64,000 nucleotides of DNA from UBA2287 sp964479665 (GCA_964479665.1 CAYZNN010000005.1:74320-138319); one strand, 5' to 3'; positions 45,134 through 54,476 are shown, counted from the first letter of the stretch. A program made the numbers and translations. Notes: generated by a model not told the origin, from the sequence alone.

Positions 45134-46642
45134 TTAATGAACGTGTCCTGAGTGTGGATCGAGCGCTGCCGATGCCTGTGCCAATTTTACCAGAATGGCA
45201 CCTTTGGTAACAATTCTTTCGCTTGTTGAAATACCCTCTATTATTTCGGTTTTAAAGCCATCGGTTGCGCCAGTTTTCACTTCCCGCTTTTCGAAAAGTT
45301 CGGGGGTTATTTGTACCATCACAAAAAAATTCCCTTGCTCCTCGAGCAATGCAGCGTTAGGTAGGGTAATTGCCTTAGAATTTGTAAGGGCTTTAAGGTA
45401 TAGTTCAACGAAGCTTCCCGGAATAAAATCGCCCCTGTTATCGATTTGTAATGATATGGGAACTAGAAAATTATCGAGATTTACAGACTTCCCGTACGAA
45501 ACAACACGACCATTTAGTTCTTTTAGCGAGTACACTTTGTTGTTGTAGGTAGTTCGGATATTTGCACCCGAAATAGAACCCAAAACCGGCAAATATTTTT
45601 GCTGCAAGTCGGCTGTAATAAGAAGGTTCTTGCTTTGCGAAACGGCAACAAGTGGCTCACCGGCTTCAACATACTGTCCGTTCTGCACCAGAACCTGCTT
45701 AACAAATCCCTTTATTGGTGAAATAATCCGTTGCCCTTTAGCATTAAAATTCTCGTTCATATTGTCGAAGAGCGCCTTGGCATTCTCGTAGTCGGTTTTT
45801 GCTGTAAGCAAATCCCTTTCGGGAACAATTTTATCGGTTGCCAAGGTTTTTATTCTTTCGTAATCGGCCCTAGCCTTTTCGAAATTATTTCGTGCCTCGG
45901 CAAATCGTACGTTCCAGCTGTTGTCGCCCATGCCGCTACCCAAAACCGAAAGCAGAAGTTCGCCCACAGCAACCGTTTTTCCTTGTAGCAGCCCCTCGCT
46001 GGGAATGGTAACAATTCCGCTAGTTTTTGCCGTAATCAGCGCCTCGTCGCCCTGGTTTGGCTGAACCTGGGCCAGAGTTTTAATTACCTGTCCGAATGGC
46101 TCAACGCTTGGGAAATCGGTTGCAAAATCGACCTTCCACGTCTGCTCTTTTGTGAACGAAAGGGCAAAAGAACTTTGCGATGCTGAATGCTCGGCGGCAT
46201 GTATGGCATCGTGGTCATCGGAAAATACTTCAACCCCAGTAACTTCAATACGGCTTTTCGAGGTTCCCTCCTCAATGTCGACAATAATTTTTCCTTTTCC
46301 AACTGCTTCGGGTTTTAGGTTGAAGCTAAATATTCCTGGCTGTTCGTAGCGTTCAACTGTTTGACGAATTCCTTTTGAACCAACAATAAGACTTACGGTA
46401 ACTTTTGCGTTTTGCAGCGGCTTAAATGTGCTGAGATGGGTAAGGTGAACCAGAACTGTTGATACCTTTCCTTCGGAAAAAGGGTCGGCTTCGGCAAAAA
46501 GTTCAAAACTTTGGTTATAGCCAATCAGTTGAAGTTTAACTTCATCGTGGTTGTGCCCAGCGTGTGGATCGAAATCCTGATTTTTACAGGATCCCAAAAG
46601 AATGGCAAATCCTAATATCGATAAAAAAACTTTTGTCCTCAT
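45134..46642 (-). CDS. RND efflux periplasmic adaptor (membrane fusion protein)
   Basis: This 502-residue lipoprotein-like adaptor has lipobox LLGSC near residue 19. The mature start DPHAGHNHDEVK and the end DPHSGHVH are His-rich, as in metal-efflux adaptors. In between lie barrel, lipoyl (VTIPSEGLLQGKTVAVGE) and helical-hairpin (FEKARADYERIKTLATDKIVPERDL) domains. It bridges pump and channel. The extra N-terminal region of about 120 residues with beta pattern is found in HME adaptors of Bacteroidota. Confidence 0.92.
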   Translation of the reverse strand: MRTKVFLSILGFAILLGSCKNQDFDPHAGHNHDEVKLQLIGYNQSFELFAEADPFSEGKVSTVLVHLTHLSTFKPLQNAKVTVSLIVGSKGIRQTVERYEQPGIFSFNLKPEAVGKGKIIVDIEEGTSKSRIEVTGVEVFSDDHDAIHAAEHSASQSSFALSFTKEQTWKVDFATDFPSVEPFGQVIKTLAQVQPNQGDEALITAKTSGIVTIPSEGLLQGKTVAVGELLLSVLGSGMGDNSWNVRFAEARNNFEKARADYERIKTLATDKIVPERDLLTAKTDYENAKALFDNMNENFNAKGQRIISPIKGFVKQVLVQNGQYVEAGEPLVAVSQSKNLLITADLQQKYLPVLGSISGANIRTTYNNKVYSLKELNGRVVSYGKSVNLDNFLVPISLQIDNRGDFIPGSFVELYLKALTNSKAITLPNAALLEEQGNFFVMVQITPELFEKREVKTGATDGFKTEIIEGISTSERIVTKGAILVKLAQASAALDPHSGHVH

Positions 46643-46652
46643 ATCACCTATT

Positions 46653-46919
46653 TTAATGAGAATGTGTTTTACCCTCGGAGTGAGTGCGGGTGTGCTTTTT
46701 CGATTTACTTTCTTTACAGGAATCGAGGCTGGGCGTTTGGGTTGAATCGGCTTCTACGGTAAACGACTCCTGGCTATGGCTGTGCGTGTGCTCCTGTTCG
46801 GTTTTGCTATGGTTGCATCCCTCGCCATGAACATGCGAATGGGTTTTTGAGTTCGAACTTCCACAGGCAGTGAATACCAAAAATGCCAATACGGCAAGAA
46901 TGTATTGTAATCTTTTCAT
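46653..46919 (-). CDS. Small His-rich lipoprotein of the metal-efflux operon
   Basis: This 88-residue protein has lipobox FTAC near residue 19, then THSHVHGEGCNHSKTEQEHTH and a C-terminal THSEGKTHSH. Twelve His residues lie in a short mature chain with two more Cys, so periplasmic metal binding is very likely. It sits 10 bases upstream of the adaptor gene. A role as metal sponge or chaperone for the RND complex is an inference. No family name. Confidence 0.75.
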   Translation of the reverse strand: MKRLQYILAVLAFLVFTACGSSNSKTHSHVHGEGCNHSKTEQEHTHSHSQESFTVEADSTQTPSLDSCKESKSKKHTRTHSEGKTHSH

Positions 46920-47003
46920 TTTGTAAAATATTAGTACTAAATAAAATGTGAATCACCCGTTGGCAATTGTCAACAGGATAAAAACTGTGGATTAAATGGA
47001 ATG

Positions 47004-47384
47004 CTAAATAATTGGAGGGCCCCTGAGAGAAAAGGAGCTGATAAAGACTAGAGGTTTCTTTAGTACGTAGTGGAAATCAAAGAAACCCAGGAAATTAGGG
47101 TGTAAACTTTTAATTACCGAAATGTGAGCAGGAACCAAAAACGATGAAAACGATAATGCAATGCTTTCTTTTCTAATCGAAAAGGGTTTCTGTTTAACGC
47201 TGTCGAATGGCACATTATCAAAAACCGAGCAAGGAATCTCCTGTGAGTTTTCGCTGTGCGAACAGCATTTGCTCTCTTCTACTTCTGGGGAATGATGATG
47301 ATGCGGAACTACCTCGTGCGCCAGTAAGCAGGTTACGGCTATAAGAAGAAAAATTCTGTATGTAAACAATTTCGCACTTTTCAT
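47004..47384 (-). CDS. His/Cys-containing exported protein at head of the metal operon
   Basis: This 126-residue protein has a hydrophobic N-terminal signal (about residues 1-22) followed at once by HEVVPHHHHSPEVEESKCCSH, a likely metal-binding segment. The rest is moderately hydrophobic and ends SSFSLRGPPII. Short proteins of this type commonly precede CusABC-type genes in Bacteroidota. It is the first gene of the operon. A -7-like TATATTTG at 47390-47397 lies only 5 bases before its ATG. Confidence 0.6.
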   Translation of the reverse strand: MKSAKLFTYRIFLLIAVTCLLAHEVVPHHHHSPEVEESKCCSHSENSQEIPCSVFDNVPFDSVKQKPFSIRKESIALSFSSFLVPAHISVIKSLHPNFLGFFDFHYVLKKPLVFISSFSLRGPPII

Positions 47385-47389
47385 CGAGG

Positions 47390-47397
47390 CAAATATA
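47390..47397 (-). promoter_or_regulatory. Possible -7 box of the metal-efflux operon
   Basis: The minus strand reads TATATTTG, a perfect TAnnTTTG, but only 5 bases before the first ATG. It could give a leaderless transcript. No -33 element is seen. Confidence 0.3.
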
Positions 47398-47636
47398 TAA
47401 GATTTTTTTAAGATTGAGAAGGAGGAGAATTTGTTAGTTTTGGTTGGGTTATTGAGTTGCTGCGTTATTAAGTTAATGGGTTTTTGGGGGATTTGATGCT
47501 TGATGCTGGATTACTGAAGTCCGAAGCGGAAAGTTGGAAGACCGACACTTCGATAAACTCTATGTAAGAGGCAAAATGCCGATTGATAACTGAGAACCGA
47601 GAACTGGGTACCGAAAATAGTCTAACAACTCCCTTC

Positions 47637-48689
47637 CTATTTACCATAGTACTTAAGATACCACTTAACAAACTGCTTGATTCCTTCTTTAACAGGAGTT
47701 TTTGGTTTATAATTCAGGTTTTTCGATAAATCATCAACATCAGCCCAAGTAGCAGGAACATCACCCTGTTGAAGAGGAAGAAAATTCTTTTGAGCCGTTT
47801 TGCCAAGCGCCTCCTCAATTGCTTCGATAAAGTCCATTAGTTTCACTGGATTGCTATTACCTATATTATATAGGGCATAAGGTGCAACTGAACCCGAGGG
47901 GTCGGGCGAAACACCATTCCAATTTAAATTTGGAACAGGTGGATTATCGATAACACGAATTATGCCCTCAACAATATCGTCAATATAGGTAAAGTCACGT
48001 AACATATTACCACTATTGAATACATCTATGGGTTTACCTTCTAAAATAGCTTTTGTAAAAAGAAAAAGAGCCATATCGGGACGGCCCCAAGGTCCGTAAA
48101 CTGTAAAAAACCGCAAACCAGTAGTGGGCAATTTAAATAGGTAACTATAAGTATGGGCCATAAGTTCATTGCTCTTTTTACTAGCTGCATACAAACTTAT
48201 TGGATGATCGACATTGTGATGGGTAGAAAAAGGCATTTTTTCATTTAATCCATACACACTCGAACTGCTTGCATAGGCTAAATGACTAACCCCACCGTGC
48301 CTGCAACCTTCGAGAATATTAATGAAACCAACAATATTGCTATCAATGTAGGTAAATGGATTCTCAATGCTATACCTTACCCCTGCTTGCGCAGCAAGAT
48401 TGCATACTGCATCAAACTTATTTTCCTTAAAGAGAGCAAGAATCGATTCCCTATCCTCTAAATTTAACCTAATGAATGAGTGATTAGGGTATTCTGAACT
48501 TTTACGTTTAATTCCGTATTCAATTTCATTGGAATTAATTCCGAGAATCTTCAAGCGGGAAAGTTTAAGGTTTACATCGTAATACGAATTAATATTGTCG
48601 ACACCAAAAACCTCATCGCCCCTTTCAAGCAGCCGTTTAGCTACGTTGAAGCCAATAAATCCTGCTGTTCCGGTTACGAGAACTTTCAT
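47637..48689 (-). CDS. NAD-dependent UDP-sugar epimerase (UDP-glucuronate 4-epimerase-like)
   Basis: This 350-residue extended SDR starts MKVLVTGTAGFIGFNVAKRL (NAD site GxxGxxG). It has AYASSSSVYG with the catalytic Ser, YAASKKSNE with Tyr and Lys, and RFFTVYGPWGRPDM, typical of UDP-glucuronate/UDP-hexuronate 4-epimerases. It would act on the product of the nucleotide-sugar dehydrogenase encoded just upstream. The precise sugar is not certain. It is the last gene of the polysaccharide-sugar operon. Confidence 0.88.
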   Translation of the reverse strand: MKVLVTGTAGFIGFNVAKRLLERGDEVFGVDNINSYYDVNLKLSRLKILGINSNEIEYGIKRKSSEYPNHSFIRLNLEDRESILALFKENKFDAVCNLAAQAGVRYSIENPFTYIDSNIVGFINILEGCRHGGVSHLAYASSSSVYGLNEKMPFSTHHNVDHPISLYAASKKSNELMAHTYSYLFKLPTTGLRFFTVYGPWGRPDMALFLFTKAILEGKPIDVFNSGNMLRDFTYIDDIVEGIIRVIDNPPVPNLNWNGVSPDPSGSVAPYALYNIGNSNPVKLMDFIEAIEEALGKTAQKNFLPLQQGDVPATWADVDDLSKNLNYKPKTPVKEGIKQFVKWYLKYYGK

Positions 48690-48701
48690 TCCTGAAAAAT
48701 G

Positions 48702-50003
48702 TTATAAACTCCAGTAGGTTAGTCCTTTCGGTCTTTTATTTCGATAAATACCCTTCACATCGATGAAAACGCAACCATTGGCAGCATATGACTCGAAGAA
48801 ACCAGAATTTAAGTCGATATACTCGCGATGGCTTACGGCCACAATAATTGCATCGTATTTTCCATTGGGTTCGTTAGCCATATTAAAACCATACTCATGT
48901 TTCACTTCATGCGGGTCTGCATAAGGATCAATAATGTCGATATTTTTCACTCCATACGATTCCAGCTCGTTTATAATGTCGCTAACTTTCGAATTACGAA
49001 TATCACTTACATCCTCTTTGAATGTTATTCCCATGAGCAATACTCTCGCATCCTTAACATTCTTATCAGCTGCAATAATTTTTTTTACCGTTTGCTTTGC
49101 CACGTAACCTCCCATAGAGTCGTTAATAAATCGACCTGCGCTTATTATTTGAGGATGATAACCTAGCTCTTTGGCTTTGTAAACCAAATAGTATGGATCG
49201 ACTCCAATGCAATGCCCTCCAACCAGGCCAGGAAAAAACTTCAAAAAGTTCCATTTGGTACCAGCCGCTTCAAGAACTTCGTAAGTATTAATTTCCATTC
49301 TACTAAAAATGAGCGATAGTTCATTCATAAAAGCGATATTTATGTCGCGCTGGGTATTTTCAATTATTTTTGCCGCTTCGGCAACTTTTATTGAACTGGC
49401 CCTATGAACCCCTGCTGTAATAATCAATTCGTAGGTTTTGGCAATAATTTCAGCAGATTCGCCATCGCAACCAGAACTAACCTTCACAATTTTAGTTAGA
49501 GTATGGTGCTTATCGCCTGGGTTTATTCTCTCCGGTGAAAAGCCAACTTTAAAATCTTGAATATACTTAAGGCCAGAAATCTTCTCGAGTAGAGGTACAC
49601 AATCCTCTTCAGTACAGCCTGGATATACTGTAGATTCGTAAACAACGTAATCGCCTTTCTTTAAAACTTTTCCAACAGTTTCGGTTGCAGCCAAAACAGG
49701 TTTTAGGTCGGGTAAATTGTGTTCATCGATTGGAGTAGGAACGGCTACAATATAAAACTTCGCCTCCTTTAGGTCTTCTACTTCCGATGTATAAACAATA
49801 TCGCAACCTAAAAAAGCTTCGCTTTCGAGTTCACGACTAGGGTCGATCCCCTTTTTCATGAGATCAACCCTATCGGGCTTAATATCGAAACCAATAACAG
49901 AAATCTTTTTGGCAAATTCAATGGCAATGGGCAATCCAACATAACCCAAACCAATAACAGCCAATTTTTCGTTTTTTGCAACTAATGAGTCGTAAAGATT
50001 CAT
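48702..50003 (-). CDS. Nucleotide-sugar 6-dehydrogenase (TviB/WbpO type)
   Basis: This 433-residue UDP-sugar dehydrogenase has NAD site VIGLGYVGLPIA, the linker YIVAVPTPIDEHN, YESTVYPGCTEEDCVP, and the catalytic Cys in LVGGHCIGVDPYYL. The YPGCTEE segment is typical of the TviB/WbpO group, which oxidises UDP-GlcNAc or UDP-GalNAc to the uronic acid. It supplies the substrate for the WbpB-like oxidoreductase. Confidence 0.9.
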   Translation of the reverse strand: MNLYDSLVAKNEKLAVIGLGYVGLPIAIEFAKKISVIGFDIKPDRVDLMKKGIDPSRELESEAFLGCDIVYTSEVEDLKEAKFYIVAVPTPIDEHNLPDLKPVLAATETVGKVLKKGDYVVYESTVYPGCTEEDCVPLLEKISGLKYIQDFKVGFSPERINPGDKHHTLTKIVKVSSGCDGESAEIIAKTYELIITAGVHRASSIKVAEAAKIIENTQRDINIAFMNELSLIFSRMEINTYEVLEAAGTKWNFLKFFPGLVGGHCIGVDPYYLVYKAKELGYHPQIISAGRFINDSMGGYVAKQTVKKIIAADKNVKDARVLLMGITFKEDVSDIRNSKVSDIINELESYGVKNIDIIDPYADPHEVKHEYGFNMANEPNGKYDAIIVAVSHREYIDLNSGFFESYAANGCVFIDVKGIYRNKRPKGLTYWSL

Positions 50004-50012
50004 GGTAAAAAA

Positions 50013-50960
50013 TTATTTCAAGTTATTTAAAATGGGGTGGTATTCCCCTTTCATTCCTATAGGTTGAAAATTCCTTATTTCGTAAACTGTTTGTATCGAT
50101 TTTCGAGCATCGGCTAAACCATAACCTCGCCCTTCAAGGATTTCTCGGTAGCTTATTGTATGCAAGTCAGTAAATCCTTCGCTAAACTCTAGTTCATTCC
50201 CTTCAATTGTAATGGAACGGTAGGATCTCTGTCCTCTTTCCTTAATTTGTTTAGGAATATCGTTGAAGTCGACACTAAGGAACCATCGAACTCTGGCTCT
50301 TTCTAATTGTAAAAAACCTGCTGCCTTATTATGATTCAGAAGATGAACCGTATTTTCATTTACATCGCCAAAAATCCATGATAACATATCGAAAAAGTGG
50401 ACACCGATATTTGTGGCAACCCCACCAGCCTTTTGAACATCGCCCTTCCACGAAATAAAATACCAATGCCCACGACTGGTAATGTAAGTAAGATCGATAT
50501 CGAATATTTTATCGGCCGGAGCTGATTCAACCTGTTCCTTTAGGGCAATAATGGAAGGGTGATGCCTTAGCTGGAGAATTGTGCTAACCCTTTTACCGGT
50601 TTCCTTCTCAATTTCTTCGAGGGCATCAATATTCCATGGATTTAGAACAATTGGCTTTTCGCATATGGCATTAGCTCCCTGACGTAAAGCAAAGCGTATG
50701 TGGGAATCGTGTAAATAGTTTGGGGTGCAAATACTAACGTAATCGAGTTTAATTCCCTGTCGTTTAATTTTATCGGTATGTCTATCGAAACGTTCGAATT
50801 CAACAAAAAAAACGGCTTCAGGAAAATAGCTATCTAAAATACCTACACAGTCGTGCTTGTCGAGAGCAGACACCAATGTGTTTCCAGTTTCTTTTATTGC
50901 TTTTAAATGGCGAGGAGCAATGAAGCCAGCCGCACCTATTAATGAGAAATTTTTCATCAT
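50013..50960 (-). CDS. wbpB: Gfo/Idh/MocA oxidoreductase (WbpB/WlbA type)
   Basis: This 315-residue protein starts FSLIGAAGFIAPRHLKAI (NAD fold) and has ICEKPIVLNPWNIDALEEIE with the conserved EKP. THQLRHHP-like and GVATNIGVHFFDMLSWIF provide the substrate side. This layout matches WbpB/WlbA, which oxidises C3 of UDP-GlcNAcA to give the substrate of the aminotransferase. Neighbouring wbpD- and wbpE-like genes support it. Symbol is by family, not proof of substrate. Confidence 0.85.
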   Translation of the reverse strand: MMKNFSLIGAAGFIAPRHLKAIKETGNTLVSALDKHDCVGILDSYFPEAVFFVEFERFDRHTDKIKRQGIKLDYVSICTPNYLHDSHIRFALRQGANAICEKPIVLNPWNIDALEEIEKETGKRVSTILQLRHHPSIIALKEQVESAPADKIFDIDLTYITSRGHWYFISWKGDVQKAGGVATNIGVHFFDMLSWIFGDVNENTVHLLNHNKAAGFLQLERARVRWFLSVDFNDIPKQIKERGQRSYRSITIEGNELEFSEGFTDLHTISYREILEGRGYGLADARKSIQTVYEIRNFQPIGMKGEYHPILNNLK

Positions 50961-50975
50961 AATATATTGAAATCA

Positions 50976-51554
50976 TTAGCCTATCCGGCTCACGCTGTCG
51001 TTTTCGAGTTTGTATTTAACATTACTTTCGGGGCAAATGGCATATCCTAACAAATCGAATTCTAGTCGGTGTCCAAATTCGCTCATCCATCCAATTTGCT
51101 TACCCGGATTACCAACAATAAGTGCATAGGGTCTTACATCGCGAATTACTACTGCACCTGCTCCAATAAAACAGAATTCACCAAGAGTTATTCCACAAAC
51201 AATTGTTGCATTAGCCCCAATTGTAGCCCCTTTTTTAACTGAGGTTTTAGCATATTCGGCTTTACGATTTACTGCACTACGTGGGTTTATTACATTTGTA
51301 AAAACCATCGAAGGGCCCAAAAAAACATCGTCCTCGCATATTACACCAGTATAAATAGAAACGTTATTTTGAACCTTTACGTTTCTTCCTAGCACAACTT
51401 GAGGAGATACAACTACATTCTGACCTATATTGCAACCATCGCCAATACTACAGTTTGGCATAATATGGCTAAAATGCCATATTTTCACTCCCTGTCCAAT
51501 GGTGCATCCTTCATCGATTACAGCTGTTGGGTGTGCAAAGTAGGTTGTTTGCAT
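50976..51554 (-). CDS. wbpD: UDP-sugar N-acetyltransferase, left-handed beta helix (WbpD type)
   Basis: This 192-residue protein has hexapeptide repeats from HPTAVIDEGCTIGQGVKIWH through GATIGANATIVCGITLG, forming a left-handed beta-helix trimer. It resembles WbpD/WlbB, which acetylates the C3 amine of UDP-GlcNAc(3NH2)A. The C-terminus ends SNVKYKLENDSVSRIG. The operon position between wbpB- and wbpE-like genes is the classical one. Confidence 0.88.
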   Translation of the reverse strand: MQTTYFAHPTAVIDEGCTIGQGVKIWHFSHIMPNCSIGDGCNIGQNVVVSPQVVLGRNVKVQNNVSIYTGVICEDDVFLGPSMVFTNVINPRSAVNRKAEYAKTSVKKGATIGANATIVCGITLGEFCFIGAGAVVIRDVRPYALIVGNPGKQIGWMSEFGHRLEFDLLGYAICPESNVKYKLENDSVSRIG

Positions 51555-51571
51555 AATGTATTTAGGTTAAA

Positions 51572-52711
51572 TTACTCTAAACAATTAATTACCGCTTCGG
51601 CAATGTACTCTTGAGTTTCATCGTTCAACTCTGTATGCATGGGCAACGAGAATACAGTATTGCAAAGCATTTCAGTTTTCGGAAAACTTTGAATGCGTGC
51701 ATACTTTTTAAAGCCCTCAAAAGCGATTTGCTTATGAAGTGGAACAGGATAGTAAACCATAGTTGGTATTCGCTTCTCGCTTAATTTTGCTAGAAGTTCG
51801 TCTCGCTTACCTTCAATTAACCTTAGAGTGTATTGGTGGTAAATATGATTGGAATAGCTAACCTTTATTGGTATTATTAAGTTGCTCGATGAGGCAAGCA
51901 ACTTATCGTAACGTTTAGCTGCTATTATTCGTGCATTATTGTATTCATCGAGATACCTCAACTTTACCCTTAAAATGGCAGCCTGAATAGTATCGAGCCG
52001 CGAGTTCACACCAATAATATCGTGGTGATACCTTTTCTTCATACCATGATTAGCAATAGACCTAATGGTTTCTGCTAAATGGTCGTCGTTGGTAAAAATG
52101 GCACCGCCATCGCCGTAGCAACCCAAATTTTTTGACGGATAAAACGAAGTAGTTCCAATATTTCCAATGGTTCCTGCTTTTACCTTATGCCCACTTGTGA
52201 AAATGTAGTCGGCGCCTAGGGCTTGTGCATTATCCTCAACAATAAATAAATTATTTTTTGCTGCAATATCGGCAATGTGCTCCATATTAGCGCATTGCCC
52301 AAAAAGGTGAACAGGAATAATCGCTTTGGTTTTTGGCGAAATAGCTGCCTTCAATGAGTTTATATCCATATTGAAGGTATTCGCATCCACATCGACCAGT
52401 ATTGGTACAAGGCCAAGCAAGGCTACAACCTCTACAGTTGCAATAAATGTGAAGTTTGGGGTAATCACCTCATCGCCGGGTTTAAGGCCAAGTGCCATTA
52501 ACGCAATTTGAAGTGCATCGGTACCATTTCCACAACCTACTACATGCTTAACTCCAAGGTATTGGGCCAATTCCTGTTCGAAATATTTTACGTGCTCACC
52601 CTTTACAAAGGCTCCGCTATTAATAACCTCTTGAATGGCCTCATCGACCTCGGTTTTAATTTTTGCATACTGACCATGCAGGTCGACCATTTGAATAGGA
52701 AATGTAACCAT
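51572..52711 (-). CDS. wbpE: DegT/DnrJ/EryC1/StrS aminotransferase (WbpE type)
   Basis: This 379-residue PLP sugar aminotransferase has GCGNGTDALQIALMALGLKPGDE, IVEDNAQALGADY with the PLP Asp, and TSFYPSKNLGCYGDGGA with the PLP Lys. It resembles WbpE, which transfers an amino group from glutamate to the 3-keto sugar. It is the first gene of the operon. A -7 box TACTTTTG lies on the minus strand at 52753-52760. Confidence 0.9.
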   Translation of the reverse strand: MVTFPIQMVDLHGQYAKIKTEVDEAIQEVINSGAFVKGEHVKYFEQELAQYLGVKHVVGCGNGTDALQIALMALGLKPGDEVITPNFTFIATVEVVALLGLVPILVDVDANTFNMDINSLKAAISPKTKAIIPVHLFGQCANMEHIADIAAKNNLFIVEDNAQALGADYIFTSGHKVKAGTIGNIGTTSFYPSKNLGCYGDGGAIFTNDDHLAETIRSIANHGMKKRYHHDIIGVNSRLDTIQAAILRVKLRYLDEYNNARIIAAKRYDKLLASSSNLIIPIKVSYSNHIYHQYTLRLIEGKRDELLAKLSEKRIPTMVYYPVPLHKQIAFEGFKKYARIQSFPKTEMLCNTVFSLPMHTELNDETQEYIAEAVINCLE

Positions 52712-52752
52712 GCCTTAGTAAGTTTATGTGGTTTTTTGAAGCTAAAGTTAAA

Positions 52753-52760
52753 CAAAAGTA
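52753..52760 (-). promoter_or_regulatory. Predicted -7 box of the acidic-sugar operon
   Basis: The minus strand reads TACTTTTG, a perfect TAnnTTTG, 41 bases before the start codon of the WbpE-type gene. It lies in the short gap after rny. Confidence 0.4.
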
Positions 52761-52772
52761 GATTTCAATTGC

Positions 52773-54308
52773 CTATTTTGCGTAACTAATCGCTCGGGTT
52801 TCACGAATTACTGTAATTTTTACTTGTCCTGGGTAGGTCATTTCATCCTGAATTTTTTTGGCAATTTCGTACGAAAGATTTGCTGCATCTTCATCAGAAA
52901 CCTTCTCGCTACCTACAATCACCCTTAATTCCCTTCCTGCTTGTATGGCATAAGTTTTCAGAACACCCGGATGATTAAGCGCTAAGTCTTCCATCTCTTT
53001 CAAACGCTTAATATACGATTCAACAACCTCGCGACGGGCACCGGGGCGAGCGCCAGATATGGCGTCGCAAACCTGAACAATGGGTGCTATTAGTGTAGCC
53101 ATTTCAACCTCATCGTGGTGCGAGCCTATAGCATTACATATTTCGGGTTTCTCTTTATATTTTTCTGCCAGTTTCATTCCAAGTATAGCGTGTGGCAACT
53201 CGGGCTCATCGTCGGGCACTTTACCTATATCGTGAAGAAGTCCTGCACGCTTAGCTACTTTTGGATTCAAACCTACCTCAGAAGCCATTATTGCGCACAA
53301 ATTGGCAACCTCCCTAGAGTGCTGGAGTAAATTTTGTCCGTACGATGACCGGTATTTCATTTTACCAACCAAGCGAATTAATTCTGGATGAAGTCCATGA
53401 ATTCCAAGATCGATAGCAGTACGCTTTCCAATTTCTACAATCTCGTCCTCAATTTGCTTCTGGGTCTTCTGAACTATTTCTTCAATACGGGCCGGGTGTA
53501 TTCGTCCATCGGTAACTAATTGGTGCAAGGCCAAACGAGCAACCTCGCGACGAACCGGATCGAATGCAGAAAGAATGATGGCTTCAGGAGTATCATCGAC
53601 AATAATTTCGACTCCTGTTGCTGCTTCGAGGGCTCGAATATTTCTTCCTTCACGACCGATTATGCGACCTTTAATCTCATCGGAATCGATATGAAATACA
53701 GTTACCGAATTCTCTATAGCCGCTTCACTAGCAACCCTTTGAATAGTTTGTACAACTATTTTCTTGGCCTCCTTGGTAGAAGTCATTTTGGCCTCATCCA
53801 TTATTTCATTAACGTACGACATGGCAGCAGTTTTTGCCTCAGCTTTCAGCGATTCGATCAGCTGATTTTTTGCTTCTTCGGCTGAAAGTCCTGAAAGTGA
53901 CTCTAGTTTTTCTATATGCTGTTTATGCATACGCTCCAGCTCTTCGGTTCGTTTCTCAACCAATTCAATCTGATTGGTCAGATTCTCCCGAATAGTTTCA
54001 ACCTCCTTTTGTTTACGTTGAGTTTCCTCTAGTTTCTGCGAAATAAGAGTTTCTTTTTGTTTTAATTTGTTTTCATTCTGTATATACCTATTGTTTCGTT
54101 CGGCGAATGCTTTTTCGTTCTCATTCTTTAGTTCAAGAAATTTTTCTTTGGCTTGAAGTATTTTTTCTTTTCGCAACACCTCGGCTTCTGCTTCGGCTTC
54201 ACGAATAATGTTTTCCCTTCTTCTCTTTAAAATGAGACTCCAGGCTAGGTATCCTCCTACCATGCCAACCAGTAGGGCTCCTGCGGATAATAATATTGCG
54301 GTAATCAT
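52773..54308 (-). CDS. rny: Ribonuclease Y
   Basis: This 511-residue endoribonuclease has an N-terminal membrane anchor (about residues 1-22), a long coiled coil (about 25-170), a KH domain with GRIIGREGRNIRALEAATGV, and an HD domain with LLHDIGKVPDD. It cleaves mRNA at the membrane and starts decay. Length is typical. It lies downstream of the 6S-like RNA and zapA on the same strand. Confidence 0.96.
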   Translation of the reverse strand: MITAILLSAGALLVGMVGGYLAWSLILKRRRENIIREAEAEAEVLRKEKILQAKEKFLELKNENEKAFAERNNRYIQNENKLKQKETLISQKLEETQRKQKEVETIRENLTNQIELVEKRTEELERMHKQHIEKLESLSGLSAEEAKNQLIESLKAEAKTAAMSYVNEIMDEAKMTSTKEAKKIVVQTIQRVASEAAIENSVTVFHIDSDEIKGRIIGREGRNIRALEAATGVEIIVDDTPEAIILSAFDPVRREVARLALHQLVTDGRIHPARIEEIVQKTQKQIEDEIVEIGKRTAIDLGIHGLHPELIRLVGKMKYRSSYGQNLLQHSREVANLCAIMASEVGLNPKVAKRAGLLHDIGKVPDDEPELPHAILGMKLAEKYKEKPEICNAIGSHHDEVEMATLIAPIVQVCDAISGARPGARREVVESYIKRLKEMEDLALNHPGVLKTYAIQAGRELRVIVGSEKVSDEDAANLSYEIAKKIQDEMTYPGQVKITVIRETRAISYAK

Positions 54309-54441
54309 AATTTTAATTTTTATTTTTATTTGTGCAACTGTTGTTAACTTTCTAACTTTTACTTAAAGTAAGCCGTTAGATATCTATTTGAGAATTAAAA
54401 ACTTTTAGCTTTTAGTAAATTATTCATTTAGTAAACACACT

Positions 54442-54459
54442 AACCCTAAAAGGGTTTAG
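54442..54459. other. Short hairpin in the rny leader
   Basis: AACCCT and AGGGTT pair with a short A-rich loop, just downstream of the 6S-like RNA terminator and 130 bases upstream of rny. It may be a secondary terminator or a leader structure. The remaining bases to rny show no gene. Confidence 0.3.
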
Positions 54460-54476
54460 CTTATCATAAATAAAAA

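Noticed and set aside
47468..47671. Minus-strand frame of 67 codons after the epimerase gene
   Set aside because: It overlaps the 3' end of the epimerase gene in another frame and covers low-complexity intergenic sequence.
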